64,000 bases of DNA, from contig CAIIXF020000003.1 of the NCBI GenBank assembly GCA_903813345.2, positions 8,993,912-9,057,911 on the forward strand, read 5' to 3'. Made by a program: the position numbers and the translations under genes. The notes under the pieces were generated by a model that was not told the origin of the DNA, ran no database searches, and worked only from the letters and a program-made list of their open reading frames with translations. Source of the stretch: Owenia fusiformis (lineage: Eukaryota > Annelida > Polychaeta > Sabellida > Oweniidae). Every line of letters begins with the position of its first letter. Position 1 is the first letter of the stretch. Positions 12,205-25,086 of the stretch are shown piece by piece.

Positions 12205-13735
12205 ACAAGCCACTTAAATGTCGTGTCAAACTCTGTTTATTTCGTATTATTTTCAGTAATTGTTTAACCACTCTTCATGTTTCATAAGCTAATTCCACTC
12301 ATATTGTCATGCCAAACACTGTTTATTTCATTTATCTACAAGTTGTCTATCGCATTGTTTCAAAAGCTAATCAAACAATTGTCATACCAAACTCTGTTTA
12401 TTTCGTATTATATACATGTTTTCAATCGCTTCTTTATGTTTTACAAGCTAGCTCTACTCAATTGTCATGCCAAACTCAGTTTATTTCGTAATTTTCATAT
12501 GCTAATTCCACTCAATTGTCATGCCAAACTCTGTTTATTTCATTTATCTACAAGTTGACAATGGCCTCTTCGTGTTTCACAAGCTAATTCCTGCCAAATG
12601 TCATGTCAAAATCAGTTTATTTCGTATTATCTACATTTTTTCAATCGCTTCTTTATTTATTACAAGCTAGCTCCACTCAATTGTCATGCCCAACTCGGTT
12701 TATTTCATTTTAAGATACAGTTGTCAACCGCCCCTCGGGTCTCATAAGCGACAATCAATTGTCATGCCGAACTCAGTTTATTTCGTAATTTTCATATGCT
12801 AATTCCACTCAATTGTCATGCCAAACTCTGTTTATTTCATTTATCTACAAGTTGACAATCGCCTCTTCGTGTTTCACAAGCTAATTCCTGCCAATTGTCA
12901 TGTCAAACTCTGTTCATTTCGTATTATCTACATGTTTTCAATCTCTTCTTTATCTTTTACAAGCTAGCTCCACTCAATTGTCATGCCAAACTCGGTTTAT
13001 TTCGTTTTAAGATACAGTTGTCAACCGCCCCTCAAGTTTCATAAGCGAATTCCACTCAATTGTCATGCGAAACGTTTTATATTTCATTTATCTACAAGTT
13101 GTCAATCGCCTCTCCATGTTTCACAAGCTAATTCCACTCAATTGTCAAACATAATTTATCTACAAGTTGTTAATCGCCTCTTCATGTTTCAAAAGCTAAT
13201 TCCACTCAATTGTCAAGCATCATTTATCTACAAGTTGTCAATCGCCTCTTCATGTTTCACAAGCTAATTCCACCCAACAGTAATGTCAAACTCTGTTTAT
13301 TTCGTATTATCTTCATGTTTTCAATCTCTTCTTTCTTTTGACAAGCTAGCTTCACTCAATTGCCATGCCAAACTCGGTTTATTTCGTATTAAGATACAGT
13401 TGTCAACCGCCCTTCAGGTTTCAAAAGCGAATTCCACTCAACTGTCATGCCAAATTCCGTTTATTTTTTTCTCTACATGTTGTCAATCGCCTCTTCATGT
13501 TTCAAAAGCTAATTCCACACGATTGTCATGCCAAACCCTGTTTATTTCCTATTATCTACATGTTTTTAACCTAACCTTCATTTTTTACAAGTCAGCTCCG
13601 CTCAATTGTCATGCCAAACTCAGTTTATTATTTATTATCTACAGTTGTTAGCTGCTCTTCATGTTTCATTAGTTAATTCCACTCAATTGTCGTGCCAAAC
13701 ATGTTCCAGTGCTTTATAAGCTATAATTATCTACA
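12205..13735 (+). repeat. Tandem satellite, ~82-bp unit, ~18 copies
   Basis: The diverged unit reads approximately AATTCCACTCAATTGTCATG, CCAAACTCTGTTTATTTC, then ATTTATCTACAAGTTGTCAA, TCGCCTCTTCATGTTTC and ACAAGCT. Units vary from about 50 to 85 bases through internal deletions. Two alternating subtypes differ in the second half (TTTTCAATC-type and GTTGTCAACCGCCC-type), suggesting a higher-order pattern. Repetitive open frames in two registers (for example 12,277-12,558 and 13,283-13,651) are products of the array. Confidence 0.85.
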
Positions 13736-14621
13736 TGATATAAAAGCATCTTTTCAAGACTAATTATTACTACGAACAAATGACATTCAATACCTCTTCC
13801 CAAATAATATCTTCTCATCATAAACAATATCAACATCTTTGTTGCCATTGTTACACTCGTTATATTGAACCTGAACCTGATACGACTTGGATACATTTAC
13901 CGAAGAGTACATAGAAAAAGACAAATATTTTTATAAACCCTAGAGATACATATATCGAAAGATATACAGTACTCTCTAGGATGTAACCAATGTGAACGTT
14001 CAAGATAAGTTTCACTTTCATAAATATATTGAAATACATACAAGAGCAATGAATCCGAGTTAGCCTGAGTCAATTGTCAGAAATAAAAGATTGCTTCAAG
14101 GACAACGTATTTCCAAAAATTAGTTTCTGAGTTCACACTTCGTATTATAATCCTAATATCATTAGATCGTTTTGAGTATAGACATCACTTCAACACAAAC
14201 AATCACAATGTTTAGATATGCCTCAAGCTACAAATCATATTAACGTCGTCATCATCATGAGCACCATCAGTCATCGTTGTCGCCAGAGTTATCGTCGTCA
14301 TCTTGCACCTGAAAGTACAGTAATACATGTATGGGTGCACACCATCTTCTCTTCAACTTGCATGCATTACAGACAACATTTGCATAATTTCAAACAGGCC
14401 TCGGTTCTGCTAAAAACTCCTGCCAAAGAACCCTACCTATTCGAACGAATTGGACTTATACATGTTAATACGTATAGCCTGTAAAATAATATAACTCGTT
14501 AAAACTCAATCAACCAATGTTCTTTTGAGATAATGAGGATGGTGTCGAAGAAAAATTAAAAAATATCGGACACAGATAAGACACAAATAAAATCATCGAT
14601 AATCAAACTGAAGAGGTTTTA
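13736..14621. other. Gene-free AT-rich DNA
   Basis: Nothing beyond short spurious open frames was seen. Confidence 0.4.
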
Positions 14622-15695
14622 CAGGGCGTTCAATAAGTACTGATAAAAATGCTGTAACTTTTTATTTTTTCAGATATCTAACTAATTATTTTAGTGTGGA
14701 TCGTTGAGTAATATACAGTGTGTCTAAAAAAATATGTTACACTTACAAAAAGTTCAATATTTTTCATAATTTTGATTTTCCCTAAAACATACTTTGGATA
14801 TCAAAAAACAAATCTTTCTCGAATAATTTGACACCATTGAATTCAAAATCATCAAAATGAAAATTGTTCCTCAGTCAATTGTTTGCGCACAAACTTGTCA
14901 CAAATCAATGTCATTTCTAAATCATTATGAATAAAATGATGCGTGCAACCAAAATTTGAATTAGTCATGTCTGCAATTTTTCTGATAGGAATTCATTCAA
15001 TAAGTATATTGCATCAATCTGACTATGGGAAGTTACAGCTTTTGGTCACTCCTGTCTGGGTTCATCTTCAACTGACTTTCTCCCTATTTGAAATAGGAGA
15101 ACCAATGATATATGCCAGGGATAGATATAGTGTCCTCCCCAAAACCTTCATTAATGTCCTTTGTTGCATCCTATTTTGATTTACTTATGGTTGCATGTAT
15201 ATAGAACTTGACGCTGCTTCTAATTTGATGAATATCATTGATATATTCTGTTCAGCAGCCATGTTAAGTGATGCCAAGGTATCTTAGTACCAGTGTGTAT
15301 AACCCAACTGTCAAAATCGATTCAAAATAAAATTATTAATGACTGTTCACATTTGAAGTGGTTCTTTTGAAAAGATTTTCGTGCAGATCTAAACCACGGC
15401 GAACCATCTTAGGCTCCATCCAGTACCACCTTCCTGTTAGAGTGCACTTCCTTGATGCCAAGGTATCTTAGTATTATATTATGAAAATGTTCACATTTGA
15501 AGGGGTTCTTTTGAAAAGATTTTCGTGCATATCTAAACTACAGAGAACCATCTTAGGCTCCATCCAGTACCACCTTCCTGTTAGAGTGCATTCTTGTAAT
15601 TCTCACAGCACAATACTCAACAACGTTCAGTAGAAAAGTTAGTCAGAAATATAAAAAAAATCCAGCAATTTTATCAGTATTTATTGAACGCCTTG
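14622..15695. mobile_element. 1,074-bp Tc1/mariner-type non-autonomous element
   Basis: Terminal inverted repeats of about 33 bp begin CAGGGCGTTCAATAAGTACT at the left and, on the other strand, CAAGGCGTTCAATAAATACT at the right. The dinucleotide TA flanks both ends (14,620-14,621; 15,696-15,697), the target duplication expected of the Tc1/mariner superfamily. No DDE transposase could be read in any frame. A tandem duplication inside (about 15,271-15,450 and 15,453-15,593) is described separately. Confidence 0.8.
15271..15593 (+). repeat. Tandem duplication inside the mariner-type element
   Basis: GATGCCAAGGTATCTTAGTA, TTCACATTTGAAG, TCTTTTGAAAAGATTTTCGT and CCATCTTAGGCTCCATCCAG appear in the same order twice, from 15,271 and from 15,453. 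The second copy is about 35 bases shorter because of a gap after CTTAGTA. Confidence 0.8.
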
Positions 15696-16090
15696 TATAT
15701 AGCTCTGATATGCAATATTTAGGCCTCTTGGATATAATCGCCTTTTTAAAAATCGCTTAAAATACTTCCTTGCTGACGTCCTTACTTTCGAAGACGAACA
15801 CTAATCCAAATTGTTATAATAAGGGTTCCTAAATACGTAGGAGTTTTTACATGATTTATAAAGATTTTGGTTACATCTAGATAAGTATATTAAGCCTATA
15901 CCGAGTTATATATTATAATTCGATAACCAGAGCCACTACAATATTATGTTTTAGATATGAAATGTCAAAATAAATTCTATGAATAAAAAATGATGATCAA
16001 CTTTGTGTTTGTGAAATACCATGAACCACAAAATACCATAGACGCGGATAAATGATTAGTTTTGCGCTTAGATACATATTGAATTGAATA

Positions 16091-16139
16091 AAAATACTCA
16101 ATCGGCCGGGCGTCGTAGTAAATATCGGAGCAATGTGAC
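16091..16139 (-). mobile_element. Single end of the CGGCCGATTGAG foldback
   Basis: AATACTCAATCGGCCGGGCG followed by ATCGGAGCAATGTGACC matches one arm of the family seen at 9,051-9,172. Its partner arm is missing, so this is a truncated copy. Confidence 0.5.
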
Positions 16140-16144
16140 CACGG

Positions 16145-16440
16145 TATTACCAGGCCTGTTCTAGGGGTATAAGTGCTAGTTTAGAAGGCAATTATTTAAG
16201 GAATAAAGACCGATATTTTATAATTTATGGCGCAATGTATGACCAAAAATTATATTCTACTCATTGTTAAAAGACCGAAATCGCGTAGCAATTGCCAGAA
16301 TAAAATCTGAGGTCATATATTTGACATTAATCATGAAATCAATTCTAATATGATAGACAGACAAGAAAAACAATTATTACCACCTTACCGGTCCTATTCT
16401 AGGGTTATGAGTGCTAGTTTAGAAGGCATTTATTTTACTA
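16145..16440 (+). repeat. Direct repeat pair of ~48 bp
   Basis: TATTCTAGGGTTATGAGTGC-TAGTTTAGAAGGCA at about 16,395-16,430 repeats the stretch at about 16,152-16,192 with a few changes. The 240 bp between holds nothing recognised. Confidence 0.6.
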
Positions 16441-16490
16441 TATCAACATGAGCAGTTACGTCATATTGGCGGGCCATATTGCCGGTCAAT

Positions 16491-16904
16491 AAATAAGGGT
16501 TATGTACTGGGAGGTTTTGGATATGGGGTTTATCCAGAGGGAGATATGCATATCTACCTGAGGGACCGTAGGGACTGATGGTAGATGTGCATATCTCACG
16601 AGGAATGAACCCAATATCCAAACCGACCGTACATAACTGCTTTATCCTATACCAAGTAGAGTTTTCAGGAGCATATGGCCATTTCAATAGTACAAGGTGT
16701 TAAAATAAACAAATCATTCATATGCAAAGTCATTTTATTGCATTACCGGAAGCGGGAAGATATGCACCGGAAGCGGGAAGATATGCAACGAAGCTGGAGA
16801 TATGGCGGGAGATTTGGAGGTTCTGGATATGGAAACCTCAAAATCAGGATACGGGATATATATTACCAACTTATCTCCCTAAAACTCTACTTGGTATAGG
16901 ATAA
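16491..16904 (+). mobile_element. Composite inverted-repeat element, copy 1
   Basis: Part A (16,491-16,641) is a foldback around GAGATATGCATATCTACC and its inverse. Part B is bounded by a 24-bp terminal inverted repeat, TTATCCTATACCAAGTAGAG-TTTT at 16,642-16,665 and its complement at 16,881-16,904. The same A+B arrangement occurs inverted at 55,022-55,414. The preserved order in two distant copies argues that A and B move as one element. Open frames reading across part A are shared by both copies but lie inside the palindrome. Confidence 0.75.
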
Positions 16905-17002
16905 TGCATTTTACAATCGGCAATTTTCCCCGAGAAATTAGATATCGTTCAGCGCGTAAGGTTTTCTTGCTATTTCAGCTCTGGTCATTAACGGTGGTAA
17001 TA

Positions 17003-17117
17003 CTCGTAGTAACGTCATTTCTGCGAGCAATATAGAAAAATATTGACCTTGGGCCTTCGGCGCTCGATCCAATATTTCAGTATATTGCCCTTCGAAATGA
17101 CGTTATTGTACTACTCT
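17003..17117. mobile_element. Short foldback with CCTTCGG apex
   Basis: GTAGTAACGTCATTTCTGCG, CAATATAG and AATATTG on the left pair with CCAATATT, GTATATTGCCCTTCG and AAATGACGTTATTGTAC on the right. The turn is GGGCCTTCGGCG. No target duplication was found. Confidence 0.65.
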
Positions 17118-17442
17118 TTGTATTTATGAATTTTGGCGGCCATACATATTCCAATAAAGACCATTAATTCAATTGTTGTAGCTATTGTGACTTCACGTAT
17201 CGTATTAGAATTTACTATATCGACTTGACCAGTATGTGGAAATAAGATGAAATGACGTTATTAGTACTATTCAACTTAGTTTAGCAGAAATCGGTAGTTT
17301 TCGAAAACGAAAGAATGTCGGCAACTATCTTGAATGAAGCTACAGTCAAAACAGAAATGTTTGGGAGTACTTTGAATTTAAAACTAAGCAATCAAATGAC
17401 CAAATTGAAACAGTTTATGTAAAAATCCTATACAGACCAGTT

Positions 17443-17845
17443 TAAGGTACAGCTGGAAAGTAACATTTTGGTAAAAAATTGCTAGTATATACCTGCACAT
17501 GTTATTCTCTGGTACAAAATTAAGTATGAAGTCATGTGTGTATTTCCTTGCTTTTTTCAGGAAAGGATCATTACACCTATTTTTAGTAAACCTGGAAACA
17601 GGTCAATGATAGTTCCTGTGTTGTCTGAAAACTTTGAAAGAAAAATAGAAAGTGTGGAATATCGGAATGTCCTGGAGTTCCCATTGAACTCCTACCAGAT
17701 ACTCTAAAAGAAGACAATGTAATGATACTTTCCTTAAAAAAGCAAGGAAATTGACACATGCCTTCATACTTTATTTTGTACCAGAAAATAACATGTGCAG
17801 GTATAGAAATGTTTTACCAAAATGTTACTTTCCAGCTGTACCTTA
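17443..17845. mobile_element. 403-bp foldback element
   Basis: Arms of about 125 bp begin TAAGGTACAGCTGGAAAGTA and end in the inverse CAGCTGTACCTTA. They also share CTGCACATGTTATT and AAGCAAGGAAAT. The loop is about 150 bp (17,575-17,727). No transposase is encoded. Confidence 0.8.
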
Positions 17846-19091
17846 TGACGTTTTCATCTGGGGTTTTGTAGTGACTTATTCCGTCCCTATTAATAAATGG
17901 AGGGCATCAATGATAACACCTCTCAACCAAATGCTCCAATTTACTTGACCCACACAAAAGCAATATCCAAAAACAATTATGTATATCATGATATCATGAG
18001 AGGTACGAGTGGTCGCACTTTATACGACCTTTCAAACGTTATTGGGGTGGGGGGGGCATACTCACTCTTGATTTGTGATGTGCCAGCTTTCAGAAGCATC
18101 ACAGACAACTGTAGCCTTTCCCGTCTTGGGTCGGTCGCTTTTGCTTTTGGGTACGTTGCTGAGACTTATTAGACCTGACGCATTCGTTATAATATGTTTC
18201 TAAATTCAACTGTGCTTCAAGTACGAGGCTGAACACGGAAACCGATTCTGTACAAGTGTAAGTTCAATTCACTCCAGGGAGTGTATTCAGTTGTTATATG
18301 TTACGTACATATTCATTGATGCGTGCTAAATGTTCGAGCTTGTTCGGTCAACCTGTCCTTGAATGTAATACATACTGTATAATCATTGTGAACATAAAAA
18401 CTCTTTTAGTCTTTAGTGTCCTAAACATTGTACCCCTAATTAACAAAACATTCTAGATTCTATGAGCATGTATTTTTGAAGTTATTGATTACATCAATCA
18501 TACGAGTGTACGAAATAAACGTATCAAACAAAAAGCATCCATCGTTGACACACACATTCCGTGAACACTCAAATTAATCAATTTGATGCTTCAAGCAAGG
18601 TTGACATATAGAGATTTTGTTGGGACCGCCCTCAGTGATGTTTCAATACTAATATTATCTAAACGATGTTCAATCAACAAAGACCATATCAATATGTTTC
18701 TTTTCTGGAATATATTGATGGCAATTTCTTTCCCAATTTGTATATTACCTTGAAGTTAATTATGTCTGAAATCTGACAAAAAGTGCGAGGCGTATTTTTC
18801 ATACGCTCTCTACATCTTTCACATTTACACAAAGAGTACACTAAAGGTAACCAGAAAAGAGCGTAGTGAACGTTTTGGATATTTTTATATATATAAAAAT
18901 TGGAAAATGAAGTAGCCGACTTATTTTTTATTTTTAAAAAGTAAGTCACTGGATTTTCTCGTTTTCATACATTTTATAAACGAAATATTGTCCACACTCT
19001 TTTCTCGCTACAATAGTGCAGTCTTTAGGCTATGCAAAACTGAAAGTTGTAGACAACATTGGAAAGAGGTCCATATTTGAAAGTAATGTGT
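17846..19091. other. Gene-free DNA
   Basis: No gene or bounded repeat recognised apart from a poly-G-rich run near 18,046. Confidence 0.4.
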
Positions 19092-20016
19092 CACGGGGTA
19101 CCATCGAATAATTTTGGCAACGTACCGGAGAACGACATTTTACTAAGAAATGGCAATAATTTAGCACAATATATTTTTTAACTAGAGTTCTACTTTGATT
19201 TTGACAAAAGTAAGTATTCCATGCAATGGCTATTTCATTCATGAGTTTGTAGGAATTCTGTTGGAACCCAGTTCTGATCAAGTACGAAGTTATTGAAATC
19301 GGCGCAGTTGGTCTTTACTCCGAAAGATGGTTTTTCGATTATAACTTTTTACAACATTGTATAGACTTTTGAAAAAAGTACAGAATAGTCCTTATACTAT
19401 TGAATAATTCTGTTATTTCTGATTCACACGACTCTGATTTGTTTAATTAAAAAAAAATTTAAAAAAATAAAATATATGATTTAAAGCATATATATTAATA
19501 ATTACGCATTCGAACAATCCCGTATGTTTTTAAATTAGTATATGTGCTTTAAATCATATATTTTAATTTTTTGATTTAATAATTCAACTGATCTGCTCCG
19601 GTTACGTTCCCAGCTCCGGTTACGTTCCTAAGTAATATTTTTAAAACTTTTTTTTTAATTAAACAAATCAGAGTCGTGTGAATCAGAAATAACAGAATTA
19701 TTCAAAAGTATAAGGACTATTCTGTACTTTTTTCAAAAGTCTATACTTAAATGTTGTGAAAAGTTATAATCGAAAAACCATCTTTCGGAGTAAAGTCCGT
19801 CTGCGCCAATTTCAATAACTTCGTACTTGATCAGAACTGGGTTCCAACAGAATTCCTACAAACTCATGAATGAAATAGTTATTGCATGGAATACTTACTT
19901 TTGTCAAAATCAAAATAGAAGTCTAGTTAAAAAATATATTGTGCTAAATTATTGCCATTTCTTAGTAAAATGTCGTTCTCCGGTACGTTGCCAAAATTAT
20001 TCGATGGTACCCCGTG
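19092..20016. mobile_element. 925-bp foldback transposon, CACGGGG termini, 5-bp TSD
   Basis: Arms of about 400 bp start CACGGGGTACCATCGAATAA and end with the inverse. TGTGT flanks both ends directly (19,087-19,091 and 20,017-20,021), although a TG-rich flank weakens this as a target duplication. The arms encode mirror-image open frames (minus strand 19,030-19,281 and plus strand 19,827-20,075) that share most residues only because the DNA is palindromic. A more diverged relative lies at 35,560-36,765. Non-autonomous DNA transposon. Confidence 0.85.
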
Positions 20017-20840
20017 TGTGTGGCTTCGTTAAAATTAGACTGTATAAAAATTCCCAAAAAACACATCTACCTTAAAGTTGCTTGAGAGATTAAGAAAGTG
20101 TTTCCATGACTAACTTGGGGTCTGTTTTGAGAGAAAGTCCCTGAAATTAGAAATTCACAAAAATCGAGGGGATCACATTCTGCTCAATTTTGTTCATGAC
20201 ATTGCTAATGCGCATAAACATTACTAAGTACACCATGCAACACCGTTGTGTTACAATGTAGGTACATACAATTAATGTAGTTACGTGTACAATACAATAC
20301 AACTTAATATCTTTAACGAGCAGGTTAGAGTCTTCCATACTTTTTTAAAAACTTTTCAAAAGCAGTACTAGTTTTAATATGTATTCAGTCATAAATCACG
20401 TCAACACAACCAACGTGTAATATTTTGACAGACGTTGTCACCCATTAATGCCTAAACCTGTCATGAGCACGTACAATCAAAATATTTGTGCGTCAATCAA
20501 GCCGTGAAAATAAGCAACCAATATCAAAATATAAGAAAGCCCAAGATACATTGTATTTGTAAAAAAGGCATCCTCCTAAGCAGGTACCTCATTCTTCCCC
20601 CCTGCTATAACCAATTTGGGAGCGCCCGATTTAACTGAATCACGTGATCTAATTATGCGCAATGTGACTTATACATGATTTCTGTCGCAGTGTTGTGACA
20701 GCCAATCAGATTGCGAGTTCTTAATCGGGGAAATACTAACTGCTTATCGCAGGGGGTAAAAAGAAAGAATATATTCTGGATTTTGAAGCCCTGTGATCGG
20801 AGGATGTAAAAAAGGGAACGTTACATAATGTCAGGTTCAT

Positions 20841-20940
20841 ATTTGCTGCGATTCATCGGTCTGCCCTCGGCCGATTGAGTATTTTGTTTCAAACAAATAC
20901 AATTTTGAACAAAACACTCAATCGGCCAGACACCTATGTG
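20841..20940. mobile_element. Foldback element, CGGCCGATTGAG family
   Basis: CTCGGCCGATTGAGTATTTT is inverted as AAACACTCAATCGGCCAGA about 40 bases later. It is a shorter, diverged member of the family at 9,051-9,172. Confidence 0.65.
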
Positions 20941-23180
20941 ACCCAGCCATAACGTGGGCTAATTGTCACGAAATGGTTGTTCTAGCTAACTGTGATATAA
21001 ATGCTAATTGCATATATTTTGTAATCTCTCAATTTATAACATGTTAGGCTATGTCAGATATGTGTGAGCGTAAAATATTAAATCGACTCCTGTATGATAT
21101 ATATAGGTCACGTCTCACAAGGCTTATACCTTATCTCAAATCCAGCCTTGAAACAACTTTTACAAATATTTGAGGGAAAATTCGGTATGCAGCTTTTACA
21201 ACATGTGCTCGACCCTTACTGCTGTACAAATTGAAGTGCGGTGTTTCTGCTTGCAATGGGTGTATGCCTACATGCATTAAAAACTGTTGTACATTGTAGG
21301 GAGAAGTGTTAGTTTAAACAAGTCAGTCAATGGAAGTACTAGTGCTGTTACTCGACTAAAAACTAACCATCATAATTACAAATAAAATTCATCTATGGTC
21401 ATTACCCCATAACAAATCGTGGGAATACTAAAATAAATTGAAATGTATCAGGTCTTATCACTATACAAGAAATGTATTTTATTGCGTTTGAGTCACGTAG
21501 TACGAATTAGCAAGAAAATGATTTCTATTTGGTCGTTTAACGTTATGAAAATAGAACGGTAATTGTAAATGCAATATTACTGAGTGAACGGTGTATGTAT
21601 TAGTGAATAAGATCACTTAGGCTCTAAGCGGCGAGATAAACTAAGTCTATGTCTTTAAAATGATATGAAAATTTTTCGGACAAACCTTTTTCCTTATAAC
21701 CTCAATTGTTGAGGATTTCAAAGATTTTTAGCATCATGTTCTCAACAGAATAATAATAGGCATTAATGAATTTGTGATGCTAAAGATAGAAAAGGTTTTA
21801 CAGGTGGTCGGAAAGTTTTTAATTTTGAAATGAGATTTGTTATTACTACATTATCGAGAAAGCTTATCAATTGTCCATTATAAACATTTTTGTATATTGT
21901 CCAGCGGCGACACAGCCGCAGAGCCACATTTTGGCAACCAACATGTATATACGATAACATTATTGTATGTAAATAATACACTCGGTTTTTCTGCAGCAGC
22001 CGCAGAGCCACATCCTAGTTAATGTTATGTTTCTTAAGTGAAGGTTAGAATAGAAATCTCAATACTTAACTTGAAAGGCGACTACGTCAACCGCAGATCA
22101 ATTTACTCCCCAGTCACATTTGTCGCACAGTGGCCGTAAGTAGACCGCAGATCAATTATATCAGTGAAGGGAAGCCGTAGATTTTATAACTCGGAGTTAC
22201 AATATTTGTTAATTTCTGCGGTCCCCGTAGAAATCAACAGGCCGTACGTAGCCAGACCGCATAAAGGTCATTTCATTGCAATCCGTTCAAATCGTTAGCT
22301 ACAAAAAATTGATTGACTAAACGTATGATACATAAATGAGAGCTAAGAAAAAAGCGCAAGAAAAAACAGTGAAATGTACTTGAAGTGGCGATTGTGTTTT
22401 CTGCTTACCAGTTACCCAGCTCTAATAGTGCGATATAAGGTGACTTGATTATGCAGATGAGAAGACCCCATTGGTTTCCCGGTCAAACAATCAAAACAGA
22501 CGGGGACCGGACAAGCTTTGTTTGAACTGTTACTATCAGACTATATCTAGTATTTCTTTGTTTCGTGACCAGAAATCCACTTAACTATAGGGAATATTTT
22601 CCGTTATAAAGATAGATTGTTTTCACTTACCAATCATTCACTAACATGTGCTGTCATATTCAGCTCTGGCCTTCATGTCAAAAGGGGGAAGGGTAACCCC
22701 CACACTGAATAAATTCAAAGTTCGCGCACCCTTCTTTTTCATTGATGATAGAACAGTTTACGATAAAACGCAGAAAACATTGAAATTACGAACGCGGTAC
22801 GTTCGGGGTATTTCTCTCGGCCTTGGAATTACTTAAGAAAAATAGACCATCCATAGACGACATGGCAACGACATCTAATTTTCGTCGAGTGAATCATTTC
22901 CAAAGATAATCAATTTTAAGAGAAAATTGCACATAATAGTTTTGCGAGACGACCTCTATCTAACACAAGTAAAATTCTACTAAAGAGATCGCTCAAAAAT
23001 ATTGAAAAAATGTAACCATTTTTCTCATCAATTTTAAGACATACTTCTCATGGATCGAATCACGATTTCTTTACAGAAAATAAGACTTTGCTTTATTATG
23101 TGGTTACGATATATGTTATTTTGCTGCTTAAAAAACGTTAAGTCATTCTATTTAAGCACTGAAAAACGGTACAAAATATA
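20941..23180. other. Gene-free DNA with minor repeats
   Basis: No gene recognised. A 20-bp direct repeat, CAGCCGCAGAGCCACAT, occurs at about 21,914 and 21,992. ACCGCAGATCAATT occurs twice between 22,095 and 22,160, with inverse-like pieces (TTTCTGCGGTC) following. Confidence 0.4.
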
Positions 23181-23182
23181 AG

Positions 23183-23370
23183 ATGGAATTTCATCGCTTC
23201 GCCAAAAAAGTTCTACAAAATGCGTTTTTCATAATTCAACAATAATATTTTAGAATATAAAAATTCATCACACCTCCGATATTGTCTGAAAATTCCATAA
23301 TGATCGTGTAGAAAATAAAAAAGTTGTACTCATCTAAAAAGCTCTCTCTATCGAGCCTCTTCTTTTGTAT
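23183..23370 (-). repeat. Dispersed repeat, copy 2 (inverted)
   Basis: The reverse complement matches 7,160-7,345 at roughly three quarters of positions by eye, with the block around GAGGCTCGATAGAGAGAGCT almost unchanged. Confidence 0.65.
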
Positions 23371-24017
23371 ATAATAGTTTGCCTGTAAAGTTGGGCAAGC
23401 AGTCTATTACGTTGATAGTATAAGATATTGATTTTGCAAAGCTCTTATGGGCTAATTCTACAATATGTACAGTAACATATATGTAAGGGTGCAAGTATGT
23501 AGTCCAGTATGTATTATACAAAGGAGTATTTTGGTCAACTGAATACATCTGATAAACACTACATGAAGTGTTTTCTATGCAATGATTATATACAGGCTGC
23601 TTATTCATTGTTACTGCGAATTTCAAAAGCTTCCAAATTGTGTGGAATAGAGCATGCAATGTTTTTCAGTTTCAAGCAGGTTTTAGTACATTCTGACCAA
23701 TTGTATTTTCAGACTTATTCATTTCATGATTATGTAATACTGACCTACTTATCTGCTCAACATGTCTTTAATGGAATACCTTGTGGTATTTTAAGTCACA
23801 TGGTACATGACTGACAAATCACATGCTGATTATCACCATACTAAGAAATAATAATATATTTTCTTAAAAAAAGCTACTCAGAGAAGCATCATGTTTACAA
23901 AGTCTGATGAACATTTTAGAGAAACTTCTATCTCAGTAAAAGTACAAAATCAGATGAATATTACAATATTACTTTTGAATTGATAAAATATTGAATGCTG
24001 TTTTCGTGCATTACCTG

Positions 24018-24983
24018 TAAATAAATCTCTCGCAAACATGTGCCATTAATTGTATTTCACATTTATTAGCAGATTAAGTTATACACTCCCCTCCATGTGT
24101 TTGGCAAACATGTAAATGGGTGCAATAATAAACAAATATTGAATGCTGTTTTCGTGCAATACCTATATATTTCTGAAGGATGTATTCCGGTTGCCCTTCG
24201 GGCTGCGTGGAATACACCCTCAGATATGCACTCAACATCATTCTGCAATATTTGTATATTGATATTCCGACAAATTAAAATTACATTCATGCGGTACCAT
24301 AAAAACACAAATGTGCCACCTTTTTGCGATGTGTCTTACAAAGATTTGCCGCACCTTAAACCGTTTTCCTTACTTCAAGTATTCAATAAATCTTATCATT
24401 ACAAAAAGGGTTTAAGACGTTGTGTTATATTTTGCTAAATGTATCATATGAAATGTAAGGTATGCAATCTTGCATAGACGGCTGCATAGATAGGCCAGTT
24501 TTTGGAGCTGGGCTCTTTTTATTGCATAAATCTGAGACATTTTTACCCATCTTGCTTCATCAAGCTTCGGACCCATCCTCATCGATAGAACGTAGTGATT
24601 GAGCGTAGGAAACGACGATGCTTTTTACCACTTCCATCTTCATGACCAGATACTCATCTTGTTTTACCTGTTTTACATTACGATTTGGATCGGGGTGTTT
24701 TGGAAATGCAAAAATTCTTAACCTAACCCAAATTCAAATGACATTTATTTTTATAAACTTAATTGTAAATATTTTTTACTTTACAAAATGTTGATTTGTT
24801 CATCTGATTTATGAGCGACAGCGTATGTCTAGGGTGTGTATTTTGATAGCAAAGCAGGAGATAACTCACGCCCTGGTAAAGTGTGTGAGATATACTTTTA
24901 TAAAACCTCAATAAGCAGTATAAATAAATCTCTCAAAAACATATGTCATTAATTTTATTCATCATTTATTAGCAGATTAAGTT
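24018..24983 (+). repeat. 62-bp direct repeats flanking a foldback-bearing segment
   Basis: The segment TAAATAAATCTCTC...TTTATTAGCAGATTAAGTTA occurs at 24,018-24,079 and again at 24,922-24,983 with a few substitutions. The roughly 840 bp between them contain the foldback at 24,131-24,256 and otherwise no recognised feature. Confidence 0.65.
24131..24256. mobile_element. Foldback element, GCCC-TTC-GGGC family
   Basis: AACAAATATTGAATGCTG and its inverse form the ends, and GTATTCC...GGAATAC with the TTGCCCTTCGGGCTGC turn forms the centre. Same family as 5,554-5,805. Confidence 0.75.
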
Positions 24984-25086
24984 AAAATTGATTGGACGCC
25001 ACGATCTGACGTATGTATGCACATTCAGTGTTATATAGCCTAAGATATATAAATTACCCCATGTGACATTAGCAGAATATTTAACC

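Noticed and set aside
12277-13651. Repetitive open frames in the 82-bp satellite
   Set aside because: The unit length shifts frame, several overlapping frames are open, and there is no start or codon pattern of a gene.
16430-16687. Frame shared with 55,280-55,507 in the composite element
   Set aside because: It spans a palindrome inside a mobile element; conservation is explained by the DNA copy.
19030-20075. Apparent pair of homologous small proteins on opposite strands
   Set aside because: They are mirror images from the arms of a 925-bp foldback transposon.
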